NCBI GenBank assembly: GCA_043381765.1
Contig: JBHJMP010000516.1
Location: 1 to 35,744 of the forward strand
Source of the DNA: Collodictyon triciliatum
Taxonomy: Eukaryota > CRuMs
Reading direction: 5' to 3'
Length of the DNA stretch: 35,744 nucleotides
In this document: piece after piece, positions 21,684 to 33,900 of the stretch
How the letters are laid out: every line of letters begins with the position of its first letter
Numbering within the stretch: the stretch's first letter is position 1
Position numbers and translations under genes: made by a program
The notes under the pieces: generated by a model
Told to the model about the DNA's origin: nothing
The model's database searches: none
Seen by the model: the letters and a program-made list of their open reading frames with translations, nothing else

Positions 21684-24600
21684 GATATATTATGCTGTAT
21701 TGGCAATTTTGATAATTTCTCTATATCGACGGGATTATGAATTCAAGTGGAGATTCAAATTATTTTGTACTTTACTATCAATGAAAGGTTTAATCTGATT
21801 CTTTGAACATACCATTTTCCAGAGTATCTACTTTTTACATATGAATCCAAAAATATTTGATTCCCTGTCTAATATATGATGACAATAAATGCGGGGAATA
21901 AAGCAACACCAGTCGCTGCAGTTTGGCATCTGAGATTCTTTGAGGTTGATTCACAACGTGGACAGGCCTTTGAAGCTTCAATAACAAGTAATATTTATGG
22001 CGTTTAGGAGACTTTTTTTTAAAAAAAAAATATTGTCTTCTATCTTTTTCTTTTTTCTTTTCTTTTTTCTTTTTCTTTTTTCTTTTTTCTTTTTTCTTTT
22101 TTCTTTTTTCTTTTTTCTTTTTTCTTTTTCTTGTTCATATTTTCACTTTAACTTGACTAGGACTGAGTTGGGGCTTTGACCTCGGCCCATGGGATATTTT
22201 TTTCACTTACGTGGTATAATTGTGCTGGGAGCCCTTTTTTCCTGTTACTAATCTCCGTTTTGAAAACTGTGAAGGTTTAAATGAATCCCGTCGTTTGGAT
22301 ATAATGGAGTCATGTTCGACTTGTATTGTGGCAACAACTGAGGTTTTTTGTTTTCTCCTGGTGCCCAGTATGCCTGCTACCTTACGTGAGGTTGGATTAT
22401 GTATCCATTTTCATACATTGGTTGTAGATGTCCACAGGTCCGAGCTATCAAACAATTGGAAGGGCTATTGATACAGATTTTGAATCAGGTAGCATAAAGT
22501 CTGCATTAAATAAATGAGTAAATGTGTCGTTAAAAGACTGCTAATTTATATTCCACTTTCCTTAGTCCTCATTCTGAATGTGCAAGGCTCTAATTCAGGC
22601 ATTCGGTTTCAATTTAAATCATATGCAATGCGCGCATTCCGACATATTCGCGAAGCCAGTGGCATATCAACGGAAACTTACACTCAATCATTTCAGCCTG
22701 GAAGAGGTTATTGTTTCCATACGACAGTTGAAATCAAGATCAGTATTTTCTTTTATTTCTTTTTCCTTTTTTCTTTTTCCTATTAGTTCATCGGGTTTCC
22801 ATATTCCTCTGAGTTCGATACGTTATTAAAATTTATTCAAGGTTCTTTATCTTACGTTATTACTTATAGAAATTAGCGAGCGATTTTCAGAAGGTGATAC
22901 AGGAAGCTTTCTTTATTTTACCGAAGATGGCAGATATGTGGTGAAATCTCTAGTATGAATTACTCACTTTCCCTTTTAAATTGTATTCACTACAACTTGA
23001 TAAGAGTTTTCCAATGTTATTTTGAGTCTAACAGGCCTTCGCTGTAGACCAGAGAAGAAAAAATAACACTACTGCGAGTTCTTCAGCAATATTACAACCA
23101 CATCCTAGATAATCCCGAATCTTTCATCTTGAGAGTAAAGTTTTAAAAAAAAATTTTTAAAAAAAAAACAACAAAATGTGATGGAATATAATATATATCT
23201 TATCATCAATTAAACTATAAGTATGTTGGACTCCACTCTATGATTATATATGGGCAGGCTGTTCACTTCGTTGTGATGAAGAATATAATAGTATGATTTT
23301 TTTCATCATCCCATATTAAGGATTATGGTCTCCGTATTGCTAAGTTTACAATGAATTATTTTCTTACAAAATTATTTTCTTTTTCCATTCTCCCTTTTAT
23401 TTTGTGCAAGATTGAGTGTTTTGGCCGTGATTTGCTATCCGTAAAAATGAATGTACATATTTTTAAATGCCAAAATCTCCATCGTCTTACATTAATTGAA
23501 AGGAAGAATGGAAAAGAATGAATATATATATATATTCTTTGCTACACAAACTGCCCTAACATAACCATCTTGGTGATTAATAAAAGCCTCGAGTGAATCT
23601 TCGACGCTTCGGGTTGAAGGGGGTTTCGATATCAAAGAGTGAAAATCATACTGCCACACCTGCTTCGATTGATGAATATGTTTCTTTAAAGGATTCGGAT
23701 AACGAGTTTGTGTTAAGAACTAATTCATGGACAGCTCTCTCTTCTCATTCTCCCATTTTATCAGTTTTTTTTCCTTAAAAAGGAGAAGTTCATATCAAAC
23801 ATAGAAACGCCCATGTGAAAAATTATATATTTGATTAATTATATTCATAGGACAGTATATCTGTTCAAAAGATGGTACAACGCCCTCGCTGGGCTCGAAG
23901 AATCTATCAAAGGTAAGAGCCATCAACACGTATGTCTATGTGATGGGTGTAAGGCTGGGCTTCTTTTCTAACCCGTTCTTCGGGTATCACACATATCTTA
24001 TATCATTTTTTTATACATCACACAAATGATTCCATCTGCACATGGTCTTAGACACAAATGGAATCATGGATGATGAACACTTTGTGATGTTTGGATACAA
24101 GCTCAGAGTCCCATCTGAAGTGTACCCACAAGTCGTTTCATCTGTATGTATTCATTTAGAATCCCTGACATAATATAGAGGTAGGAATAAAATATGACAT
24201 ATCTGAATGAATAGATAAAAAAAGACGTGGAATTCTTATCCTTCATGGGTGTAACTGACTACAGCTTTTTGGTTGGAATTCCTGATGACGCAGTGTATGT
24301 GCCACAATATCCTAATCAATGAAAATGTTTTGATGCACATAAAATAGCGTCGTCAAAACGTATCCAATATTTCCATTCATCTATATTATAGGCGTGTTGG
24401 CAGCGTAAGGTCTCAATCGAGCCTGTTACCCGACCTTCTTGAGCCCGAACACGCACAAAGTAAGACAACAAACCTCTGAGCAGTAAAGTTCGGAAATTGA
24501 AACGAACTCATAATCATCTCGTATGTGCCTAGGTCGATATCATTTCTTTCAAGGAGGCATAATCGACATTCTCCGCACGCACAACTCAAAGATTAGTATC

Positions 24601-24851
24601 CAAAATTATCTACGGACAAGGTAGCCCTTGAAGCAAATTGATTAACCTGCCAAAAGATTTACTAGATTACCTACACACCAAGCAAGTCTCAGAATTTCTT
24701 TTTTTATAGGATATTGCGTCTGAGCCCCAATTCACTTACTTGCGTGAATCCCGAAGCGTATGCCAAGCGCTTTCTTGAATTTATTTTACCTCTGGTGGAA
24801 CTCGTCCAACCACCAACTAGAATAGCTCAAGGGGATGAATCCAGGATGTGA
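21684..24851 (+). CDS. Phosphatidylinositol phosphate kinase with N-terminal membrane segment (5' partial)
   Basis: Exons, all with matching phases: 21684-21787, 21913-21987, 22161-22210, 22428-22488, 22566-22706, 22870-22952, 23048-23134, 23222-23290, 23587-23705, 23851-23912, 24052-24143, 24215-24294, 24392-24459, 24533-24620, 24710-24851 (TGA). They give about 440 residues, open at the 5' end. The first exon encodes a hydrophobic helix and basic tail (YYAVLAILIISLYRRDYEFK). The kinase core shows, in order: LILNVQ, RFQFKSYAMRAFRHIREASG, GDTGSFLYFTEDGRYVVKSL (ATP-binding Lys), IIPRVNLRRFGLKGVS, SLKDSD, KKDVEFLSFMGVTDYSFLVG (catalytic Asp), GGIIDILRTHN (metal Asp) and VNPEAYAKRFLEFI. These are PIP4K/PIP5K hallmarks; the enzyme makes PI(4,5)P2 at membranes. 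The usual DLKGST is changed to GLKGVS. The activation-loop end looks closer to type II enzymes, but I cannot assign substrate. Alternatively translation starts at the ATG at 22428, which would exclude the membrane segment. Confidence 0.88.
22037..22131. repeat. Polypyrimidine (CTTTTTT)n tract
   Basis: C-punctuated T tract in the PIP kinase intron between exons 21913-21987 and 22161-22210, close to the 3' splice site. Confidence 0.9.
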
Positions 24852-25355
24852 TACACATCCCCTCGAAACAGACAACACATTCCAATAAATGAATAAAAAA
24901 ACCATCTTAATTATCAACTTTTGGCGTATTAAGTAAGAATCGCCAAATATCGCCAAGATAAGGGTCTATGCCGCATCCAAGTGTGTCAATTTTGGATATA
25001 TTGGGTGGATAATACGAAAAAAAAAATTAGTTCTCGCGAAGATTACCACACAATACTCTAAGAGACACAGAAGGATATCGTCTGAATAGGGGTTCATTCC
25101 ACTGTGTAACCGTATTTCAAATGTAAATCCTTGCGTGACCGACATAAAAACGAATTCTGGACTTGACAGTAGGGACGATAAAAAGAATGAAGAAAATGAA
25201 GATGCGCACCAACATTCACCAACGCACCACCATCCACCAAAAAAAGAGATGAGAAAAGCAGCGAGGATAAAGAAAACAGCAGAAATTCTCGCAAAAAGAG
25301 GAGGGACGAGTGAAGAGAAAAGGTATGAAAAAAACTAGAGTGTCGACCTAGGCCT
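24852..25355. other. Intergenic between convergent genes
   Basis: 3' flank of the PIP kinase (+) meets the 3' flank of the coiled-coil gene (-). An AATAAA at 24883 suits the kinase poly(A) site. Otherwise I see purine-rich sequence at 25135-25340 without a supportable gene. Confidence 0.45.
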
Positions 25356-28300
25356 TCAGTAGTGGGCCAAACCAGGGCGGATGGGTCCCGCAGAGCTCGC
25401 ACGATATGATGTGCGCTGTTCACGGCCTGGTGTCGAGAAGGTAACCTCTGATTGGGGCTGATGTCTGCTTGGCTCAGAACGGCGTCCAATAACATCACCT
25501 CTCCTTTTTNNNNNNNNNNNNNNNNNNNNNNNNNNNNNNNNNNNNNNNNNNNNNNNNNNNNNNNNNNNNNNNNNNNNNNNNNNNNNNNNNNNNNNNNNNN
25601 NNNNNNNNNNNNNNNNNNNNNNNNNNNNNNNNNNNNNNNNNNNNNNNNNNNNNNNNNNNNNNNNNNNNNNNNNNNNNNNNNNNNNNNNNNNNNNNNNNNN
25701 NNNNNNNNNNNNNNNNNNNNNNNNNNNNNNNNNNNNNNNNNNNNNNNNNNNNNNNNNNNNNNNNNNNNNNNNNNNNNNNNNNNNNNNNNNNNNNNNNNNN
25801 NNNNNNNNNNNNNNNNNNNNNNNNNNNNNNNNNNNNNNNNNNNNNNNNNNNNNNNNNNNNNNNNNNNNNNNNNNNNNNNNNNNNNNNNNNNNNNNNNNNN
25901 NNNNNNNNNNNNNNNNNNNNNNNNNNNNNNNNNNNNNNNNNNNNNNNNNNNNNNNNNNNNNNNNNNNNNNNNNNNNNNNNNNNNNNNNNNNNNNNNNNNN
26001 NNNNNNNNNNNNNNNNNNNNNNNNNNNNNNNNNNNNNNNNNNNNNNNNNNNNNNNNNNNNNNNNNNNNNNNNNNNNNNNNNNNNNNNNNNNNNNNCTTCC
26101 CTTTTGGGCTCTTTCTTCCTCCTATTTCCAAGTACAAAAAAAAAAAAAAAAAAAAAAATTATCATCCATTAGTTTCGTTCGCACTTCTATGGGTCTGCTT
26201 GGCGCAGTAATATAGCATACTTCGTGAGACTTTTCGTTAGCAGATTTGATGTACGGTTCTGTCACAGCAGTAGCCCGAGCAAAGCGCCATTCTTTTGCAT
26301 ACCGATCAACATATTCCCTTTCGTTTAACTAACAACGGAGTATATTGAAAAATAATGGATTTTACAATTATTCAAGTCCTGGAAAATCCCTTGACTAGAC
26401 ATTCTGATTTTCAAGCTTACATTTCGGTCATAATTTTCAGCAAGCTTTTCCAGCATGTCTTGGTCTTCCATCATTCCCCGCACGATTAATTCTTTCTTAA
26501 CCCGAAACTTCTCTTCGTTTGAAGCCAGCCCTTGGAGTAAGTCGGCGTGTCTCTATATTTATTTAAACAAGAGTATTAAAGAAACAGCCATTGATGAAAT
26601 GTGAAAAAAAGCATGTACAATCAATTGCATTAAGGCTTTATTATTAGAGTACCTTGTCAGCTTCGAGTTGATGAATTCGCCTTGCTCTCTATGAATGGAG
26701 AGATGCACAAAAAGGAGAAGAAAAGAGCAACTCAGTGTCACAATAGAATGACTTATGATTATGAACTTCAGAAGACTCTGGAAGTATTAACAAAAGAATG
26801 AAATAGTCACATTTAGATCGTCTTTGATAGACTCAGCCAACTCTTCTTGTTCATTGCGCTCCGAGCTTCTTTCCGTTGCCCTGCTTTTTACTTTGTAAAC
26901 CATTTCATTTATTCTAGCGGCGTTGTCTTGTCTCTTTTTTATCAAGTTGTTGATATTTTCTAAATCCTCGTCGATCAAGCTGATGTCTCCTGTGGTTGTG
27001 TATTTTGCTGCCTCTTCCTCTTCGTGGTTGTGCTGTCTTCTCATATTATCATATTTCTCCTTGGACTAAAGTAAGTCAAGTACGAAAAGTATGGAATAGT
27101 GAACTATCTCATATATGAAAATAAATATATATGCCATTAGAAATATTACTTAAATACAATCGCCTTATTTGCACAACCCAAAAATGACAAATCAAAATGA
27201 ATTACCATCTCAGTGAGCCTCGAATTCATCAGATTCTTTTGAAGAATAATCCTGCTTCTTTCATTCATTATTTCAGCCATGTGAGCATTTGTGTCTGCAT
27301 AAGAACCCATTACCCAGACATCAGCAGCATCTGAAATAATGTTCAAGTTGGTGGTTCATTGTTTTTGAGAGTATATATCATAGATAATATGTTTGTGCGG
27401 CGATCATGGTATAACTTCAAATTTACTTCTTCATTTATTTACATATAGTGAATAACTACCATCAGGATTCACATAAGTGTAATATTCAGCCGTGCTCCAC
27501 GAAGATTGAGGTCTGCTTTGCTCTATCGACTTTGGAGTCTTAAAGAAAAATGCATAATTATATCCAGTAGCAAGGGTAGGCAATAAATGTACAATTGCCT
27601 TTTGTATCATTTCATCGGAATACAATGACGGGCGGCATAAGAGATATAGGACAGACAAATAAAAAAATACAGATAAGCTTCTAGAGTACGATGTCCCCGG
27701 TCGGGAGCTGATTGTTCCGTGGACCTTTCTTCTAAAGTCATGCTCGATTCTCTCTGATGTAATTGGGTAATATGACTAAGCTTTAGACAACAAAAAGAGA
27801 AAAGGCTGCGTGCCTTTAGTCAGTTCCATTTTTCGAATAGTATGAGTCACTTTGCAAGAAATAAGACAGTTACTGATACTTACGGACTCTTTTTTGGAGC
27901 ATTTCAAGCTCGGCCATTGATATTGACGGAAGAGCGCCCATTTCATCAACAGCCCTCTCGATGGCCTCTTTCAAAGCTGGCTCCATATTCTTTGGTTTGA
28001 AAACATAGTTCGTGAGTTTTTTGGAACATATCTAATACATAATCAATCAACTCCTCCTGTGTGATACATAGCACGGCATATAGTAGCAAATAGAAGAAAA
28101 AAGAAAAAGTGCCGAATGTAAAATTATACCACCTATATAAAAAAAATTACAGAAAAATAGAAAAATAACACCAACAAAAAGGCCCAGTGTATTGGTCTTG
28201 ATAGGGTCGAAGCAAGTAGAAGATTGAAAAAAAAAATGGAGAGAGAGGGAGAGACAGAGAGATGGACTCTGCAGATAACTCACAGGTTTGACAAACTTGA

Positions 28301-28574
28301 CTTTGAGGCGAGCGAGGAGCGACTCCTTCCGCCTCTCATGGCCAAGCAGCTGCTCCAGTCTGCCCCGGCGCATATTCTCTGGAGTCCTCGAGGGCGTTTG
28401 TGGGGTCGATGGGGTTGAGGAACCCAGTTGGCTGCGTGCGTCTTTGCTTGGAGCAAATAGTCCGCTTCCTGCGGTTGAAGGGCGAGACTGATCGGCATTG
28501 CGTGGGTGCGAAACGGTTTGCTTGTGTGCCTGCGCTTCCTCTCTGGCTGGGCCCTCTGCTTCGCGTGCTGACAT
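25356..28574 (-). CDS. Coiled-coil protein, unrecognised
   Basis: Exons read on the minus strand: 28574-28284 (ATG; Ser/Pro/Thr-rich, e.g. GSSTPSTPQTPSRTPENM, then a basic RRGRLEQLLGHERRKESLL and a GTGAGT donor), 28031-about 27884, 27731-27690 (uncertain), 27538-27457, 27330-27206, 27065-26811, 26688-26653, 26552-26421, 26328-26221. A gap follows, and a terminal exon ends at a TGA at 25356 (tail SSAGPIRPGLAHY). From about 27330 the protein is mostly charged helix (HMAEIMNERSRIIL, DLENINNLIKKRQDNAARIN), consistent with a long coiled coil. The exon at 27538 holds a Trp/Tyr-rich patch (SSWSTAEYYTYVNPDG). At least 400 residues are visible. No enzymatic motif is seen. A cytoskeletal, centrosomal or ciliary scaffold is possible, but nothing proves it. 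The junction after 27884 has two competing donors (GTCCGT at 27887 in phase with the next exon, GTAAGT at 27883 stronger but out of phase). Confidence 0.65.
25510..26095. other. Assembly gap (586 N)
   Basis: Lies between the 26221 exon and the terminal exon of the coiled-coil gene. The sequence on the right edge (26121-26158) is a poly-A run. Confidence 0.97.
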
Positions 28575-29260
28575 CTCTCAGCGACGTCTCTTGTCCTGGC
28601 CTTTCTACTTCTTCCGTGGCCGGTTGGCAGGTTTCGTCTGTTGTGATGGCGGTATAAAAAGGTTGCTGATTTGGTAAGTGTTTTCTTTCCGGCCATTGAT
28701 GTAACGTTTTGGTAGTTCATGCCATGTAAGATCAATGAACGTTATATTTATTCATTATCAGTTATATATTATAAGAATATTGTTAATAATTAACAAATGA
28801 ATTCATATTAATGATATTGTTGGTATTAATAGCAATTATATTATGTTTTCCGTAATGAGATATATTTCTTTATTGGATATTCGACAGATAGCTCTCTAAC
28901 ATTAATCTTATTCAAATTATATATTATTTATCATAATAATTTTATTATTATATCGTATTATATACCATATATTTTATAATACAATTAATTTTCCAATATA
29001 AGATATTCTTTTTAAAGAATCCGTTATATCCGCAAGCGCACAGAAGCCGGGCACTTTCGCGATCAGACTGATGCCAATTCTTTAGCAGCGGAGGCTTCGA
29101 TGCCAAACCTTCCAAACTACTTATAACACGCGGCGATTCGAAGCGCCCTAAGCGTCAGACTTGAACACTCCTATTCACGTCGACAAAAAGGATTGCACTT
29201 CCAAGAAATAGGTTATAAGAGTTTGACCAGTATTATAGAAGTCCTCTGGGGTCGTGCTTC
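28575..29260. promoter_or_regulatory. Bidirectional promoter region
   Basis: 686 bp between two divergent start codons (28574 on minus, 29261 on plus). The middle (28740-29020) is extremely AT-rich; both edges are GC-rich. No specific factor sites can be named from the sequence. Confidence 0.5.
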
Positions 29261-30258
29261 ATGAGCAGCGCCTTCCCTCCTCTCCGCAACGTTTCCTCTC
29301 CGTCTCCACCTGTTCGATCAACTCCAAACACGCCTGTTATCGCCGCTACTTTTCGTCGGAGCACTGGAAATGCGGCTCCGCAACAGATTCGCCTCGGTTC
29401 ACCGCTATCTCTAACCGCAGAAGACAGGTTTTTTTTTTGTATTCACCCAAGAATTGTTAGCAGGTGCCTTATTCTTTCTTTTCTTTTCTTCGCTCGGTAA
29501 GGGTTCTTTTCTATTCTCTCACTATCTTTCCACTTATGAATGAAGTCTTTTTTACTTTTTAATGTTCATTTGTGAATACTCTTTATGTTTTCTCTCTCTG
29601 ATGGATATGTGGTTGAGCACAGCCATCAATTTTTTAAGGTGACTATTTATTGCTACTCGGCAGGATGCTCAACGAAAGTAGAAAGAAGCTTTATCCGGAG
29701 ATTCAATACCGAACCACACACCATGAACCCATGACTGAGCCAATCACACGTCGCATGTTTACGTATCAACCACCAGAAAGAGACCCAGACGAATATCGGC
29801 GGTAACCTATTTGATTGCATTAATGGATATGCCTAATACACCTCTCCAATCCTACAATGGAATCATCATTTGTTGAACGAAACAAGCCGGGGTTTTTTCT
29901 TTTTGCCATCATTATATGATATTTATGTGCTACATTTCTTCTTCTTTTGTGATATTGAAGGGCACTGAAGCTGATTCCACAACCTGCTTTATCACCCGAG
30001 CGAGTTTGTCGCCGAAAGCCAATTGAAATAGGTATATACTTTTGAGCACTATCTAACCATTGCTGATGTCTGATTATGAAATTTAAACTTTATACCTTCT
30101 AGTAGTCACTTCTACATACTAAGATGCTAATTTGTTAATGCCCAGAACCGAAGCCGTCGGCAAAGCCTACTTATGGGCGTCGTATGATGGACAGTAGCGG
30201 CCATTTAATGAGAAAATCCAATGACTCCCAATTTTCGTTTGCAGATATGTTTTCCTAG
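29261..30258 (+). CDS. Small proline/arginine-rich protein, unrecognised
   Basis: Four exons with matching phases, 29261-29427, 29664-29801, 29961-30031 and 30146-30258 (TAG), give 162 residues. The N-terminus is Pro/Ser/Thr-rich and probably disordered (MSSAFPPLRNVSSPSPPVRS). The centre is basic with PEIQYRTTHHEP and FTYQPPERDPDEYRR. A Pro-rich linker (LIPQPALSPERVCRRKP) leads to a C-terminal NDSQFSFADMFS. No domain, signal peptide or membrane helix is visible. It is divergent from the coiled-coil gene across a shared promoter and convergent with the LRR gene. The function is unknown. The clean phase joins and codon-like composition support a real gene. Confidence 0.7.
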
Positions 30259-30908
30259 TCTCTTCATACCGGATCCCATTTTATGATATACTTTTTACTC
30301 TTTCTGGCATTCTATCCTCCCTTCCTCTCAAATGCTCCTGCGCATTGTTCATTTCCTTTCCCTCGTAATCATATCATCAGAGGACAAGTTTGGTTGTCTG
30401 TCCTTTCTGTTTCCCCCAATTCATTCGTCCCATTTGCTGAGCTCACTTTTTTTTTTTTTAAAAAAAAAAGGTTCGCAAAAAAACTTGGATTTATCGCTGA
30501 ACTTCATTATACACGTTTTCTTCTTTCATTTCATCTAAAAATAAGGTTGGTTTAATGTCATCTGTAAGTGAACATTTTACCAGAAATGCTTTGGTCAAAG
30601 GAAAAGAAAAAAATGAAGAGATGGCAGTAAAGAAACATAGACATGACGTTCCTACGGAGCATAGTGAAATGCGCAAAATAATAGCATCTAAAAGCCGAAA
30701 CAGAAGAAAAATGGCAACAAGCGATTGAGATAGACACAAAAAATGATTTTCATTCTTTTCCAAGCTTTTAATTCAGCCTTTTTTTTTTTTTTCATCTTCT
30801 TCCTGATGGCTTTGATTATCCCAATGTTCTCTTCATCGGAAGCAAACCATTATGGCATTTGCTGGTGCTCGTCAGTGCTTGGGTATTTTCATCAACAAAC
30901 TCTAAAAT
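30259..30908. other. Intergenic between convergent genes
   Basis: 3' flanks of the small proline-rich gene (+) and the LRR gene (-). It contains a T(13)A(10) junction at 30447-30469. ORFs here on both strands are AT-driven and show no family motif. Confidence 0.45.
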
Positions 30909-33900
30909 CTATAACATGTATATTTCATTCGTCCACACAATTGATCTTCTGATTCTTTTTCGTATAGTTAGTTCGCCTAGGGGGCATGTATAATAATTTA
31001 GCTCGGAGCGGAAATACAAAGAAGATATTATGAAAAAAAAAAGAAGGTAGAATGCAGAAAAACAGGACGGCTACCTCATTCTCTGATAAATCCAGGGATT
31101 CGATCCATGTCATTCGACACAAAACCGTAGGAATCTCTGTCAGCTGCAGGAGAAATGGTAGCAGATCAAAGTGTGATATGCATGAATATGGAGATTAGAA
31201 AATGTTGCATGGGATAAATCCGGACTGTCCCTTTCGATTTATCAACATACCTTGTTGCGACTGAGGCATAATTTTCGAAGATTTGTGAGTATCGTCATAG
31301 ACTCTGGCAAGTAAGATATCTTTTGGAACGAATATGGGGATTAGAATCCGATTCAAACATCTCCATCTAATTTCTTAGCGAGAAAGGACTAAGAAAATAA
31401 TATATTGCAGAGATGAAAACCTTGTTCTGAGATAAATCGATTGAGGAATAGATCTGTAGGCTTTCCAACATTTCAGAAATATCAGCAATATTTTCATCCA
31501 CCTCGACGAATTCGTATAAATCTAGATTCATCAATTCACCGGCGGTGTTAAAAAAAATTTCTCGATTATTATATCTGAGGGCTTCCTCCAAGGAATCCAA
31601 GGAACTCTCGCTATTTGATTCGTCATCTTCTTCATCATCTTCTTCATCACCAGCCTCCCAGCAGGGCAACATGGAGAATCCCGATGGTGCTCTTCTAATA
31701 AACATTTCTCTATAGTCACCCATTGGCAAAGATTTGAGTTTCTTTAATTCTACAATTCCACTCGGCAAGCATTCGATCTAATCGTAAAAAGAGTGATTTT
31801 AGGTGGTTTTTTTTTTTTTTACTAGCAATAGCCATATATTCGCAATAATCATACCGGATTTCCTTGCAAGTACAGCCCCGTTAGATTCGTTAAAGTTGAA
31901 ATTCCATTTGGGATAGACTTGATTGTATTGCCAGATAGATCTAGTAAGTTCAACAGAACTAGAGACAAGAGCTCGACCGGAAACGAAGAGAAATCATTAC
32001 AGGATATGCTCAAGACACACAGCCTTGTCAAACATGATATCTCTATAGGTAATGCACTAATATTGTTGTAGCCAATATCCAAATATTGAATCCAGTCCAT
32101 TTCACGAATCCAGTTCGGAATTTCCTTTATCTTTATGAAATAGGCATGATTTATTCATAATATCAATAACGTGGTCTTTAAAAAATTTTAAATAAGTAAT
32201 ACCATATTGCGGTTGAAATCAATGACTCTTTTCCCTGGCAGTTTCAGAATATCTTTCGGCAGCTCAACTATGCTCATGTAATTTGAAGAAGCACTGTATT
32301 TTTTGAACGAAAGCGAATTCAACAGCTTCTCAAGGGATGGGTGAAACATGTTGTCTTTCAAGGCCAAGTTAGTAAGCCCGGTTAGCTGGTGCAAGTCAAT
32401 TAAGTTGGAAATCTAAAATTAAGCATTTCTATCTGAGAAGTGTGATTTATTGATTTAAATGGGAAATTTTCTGCATTTAGGTTTCTGGCGAGGAAGTTGA
32501 GAAATAAGGGAATCAAAGAAGCACAAAACTTCAATAAAATATTGAGTGGACTAAACATTGATCAATTTTATCAAAAGAAGAAAGACCTTATTTCTTGACA
32601 AATCTATATTAATAAGTGTCGTCATGTTTGAGATAAAATCAGGAATATCAGAAAACTACAAGATTAAAGTTATGTTCCTGGGGGTACTGTAAATAAATTT
32701 TAACTGTCACAACTTCTTTATAGTGCTATAGAAAACTTTACAGAGAAACAATATGAAAACCATACACTGTTTTGTCGCATACAAAGCTTGGTAAGATTGG
32801 ACAGTAGACTCATAGTTTCAGGAAGTGATGACAACTACAGATTAGCATTTCTATCAATTATACAAGTCGCAAACAATTACGTCGGACTGTAAAAATATCT
32901 AGAACCCCTTCCTTCCCTTGAATCGAATAAAGAGGGAAGAAGACAGCTGTTCTATCAATTTTGAAATTCACTTCATATGAAATGCATGATAAAATTTACC
33001 TTATTGAAAGAAAGATCTAGTGAATTTAAAACGCCCCATCTCGGAATTAAATCAGATATAGTCATGGCCATGTGATTTGCGTATATCCGATCGTATAGAT
33101 CAAGCTTATGCACCTTGTCTTTTACTCCAATATAGAACCGATACCGAGAGGGTAGATTCTCGTAGAACATCATATCACTGATTCCAATAGGTGCCCTTTC
33201 GATAGCGAGTGCCCCTGAGCGCTGAAATTCCAATTGTGTCAAGGAACTCAAACAGGTAATGTCTTGGGGAAGCGATTCAATCTAAATGAACATTTCCTTC
33301 ATTTAAATGCTAGGAATATTAAAATGAAGTAGATGGATTATGAAAAGAAAAGCGAATCATACTTTGGTAATATGAAATACATATGCAAAACAAAACAAAA
33401 TTATATATTAAAAAAATCCTTGATGAAAACAGAACTTCTATTCCAGTTATATCAAGATACTCCAGCCAGGTCATCTTGCACAACACAGACGGAAATTCAG
33501 TCAACTGAGTATACATATGCAATAATTTCAAATCATGTTGGTTATTGTATGCTTACGATGCGAAAACCTAATGAATAATTTAATTGCGTATGTGCGTTTT
33601 TGTTCCTTAAGAAAGCCGAATAAACCTTGTTATGACTTAAGCAAAGTGTTTTCAAGTTTGTAAGCACCGACATGCTATCAGGCAATCTCTCGATCTTGGT
33701 CATGCAATATCGCAGATATAATGAATTTTCTTGTAGTTAATATACACATATTTATTGAGTCATCTGCTTGTTTTCTTTCATCGAAATCAAATAATAGTTT
33801 GTATGTAAGGTTCTCACATGATTGAAAGAAAAATCTATAGACCCACAGTCGATCCATGTATCAATGCGATGGGATATATCATCAAGCTTCTTATTTGAAT

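Noticed and set aside
22370-22385. ATG at 22370 (MPATLR) as a PIP kinase start exon
   Set aside because: It gives a workable phase, but the acceptor before 22428 joins in phase to three upstream coding exons, which is more economical.
25094-26210. Long ORFs spanning the 586-N gap
   Set aside because: Mostly N; only the minus-strand terminal exon ending at 25356 is plausible.
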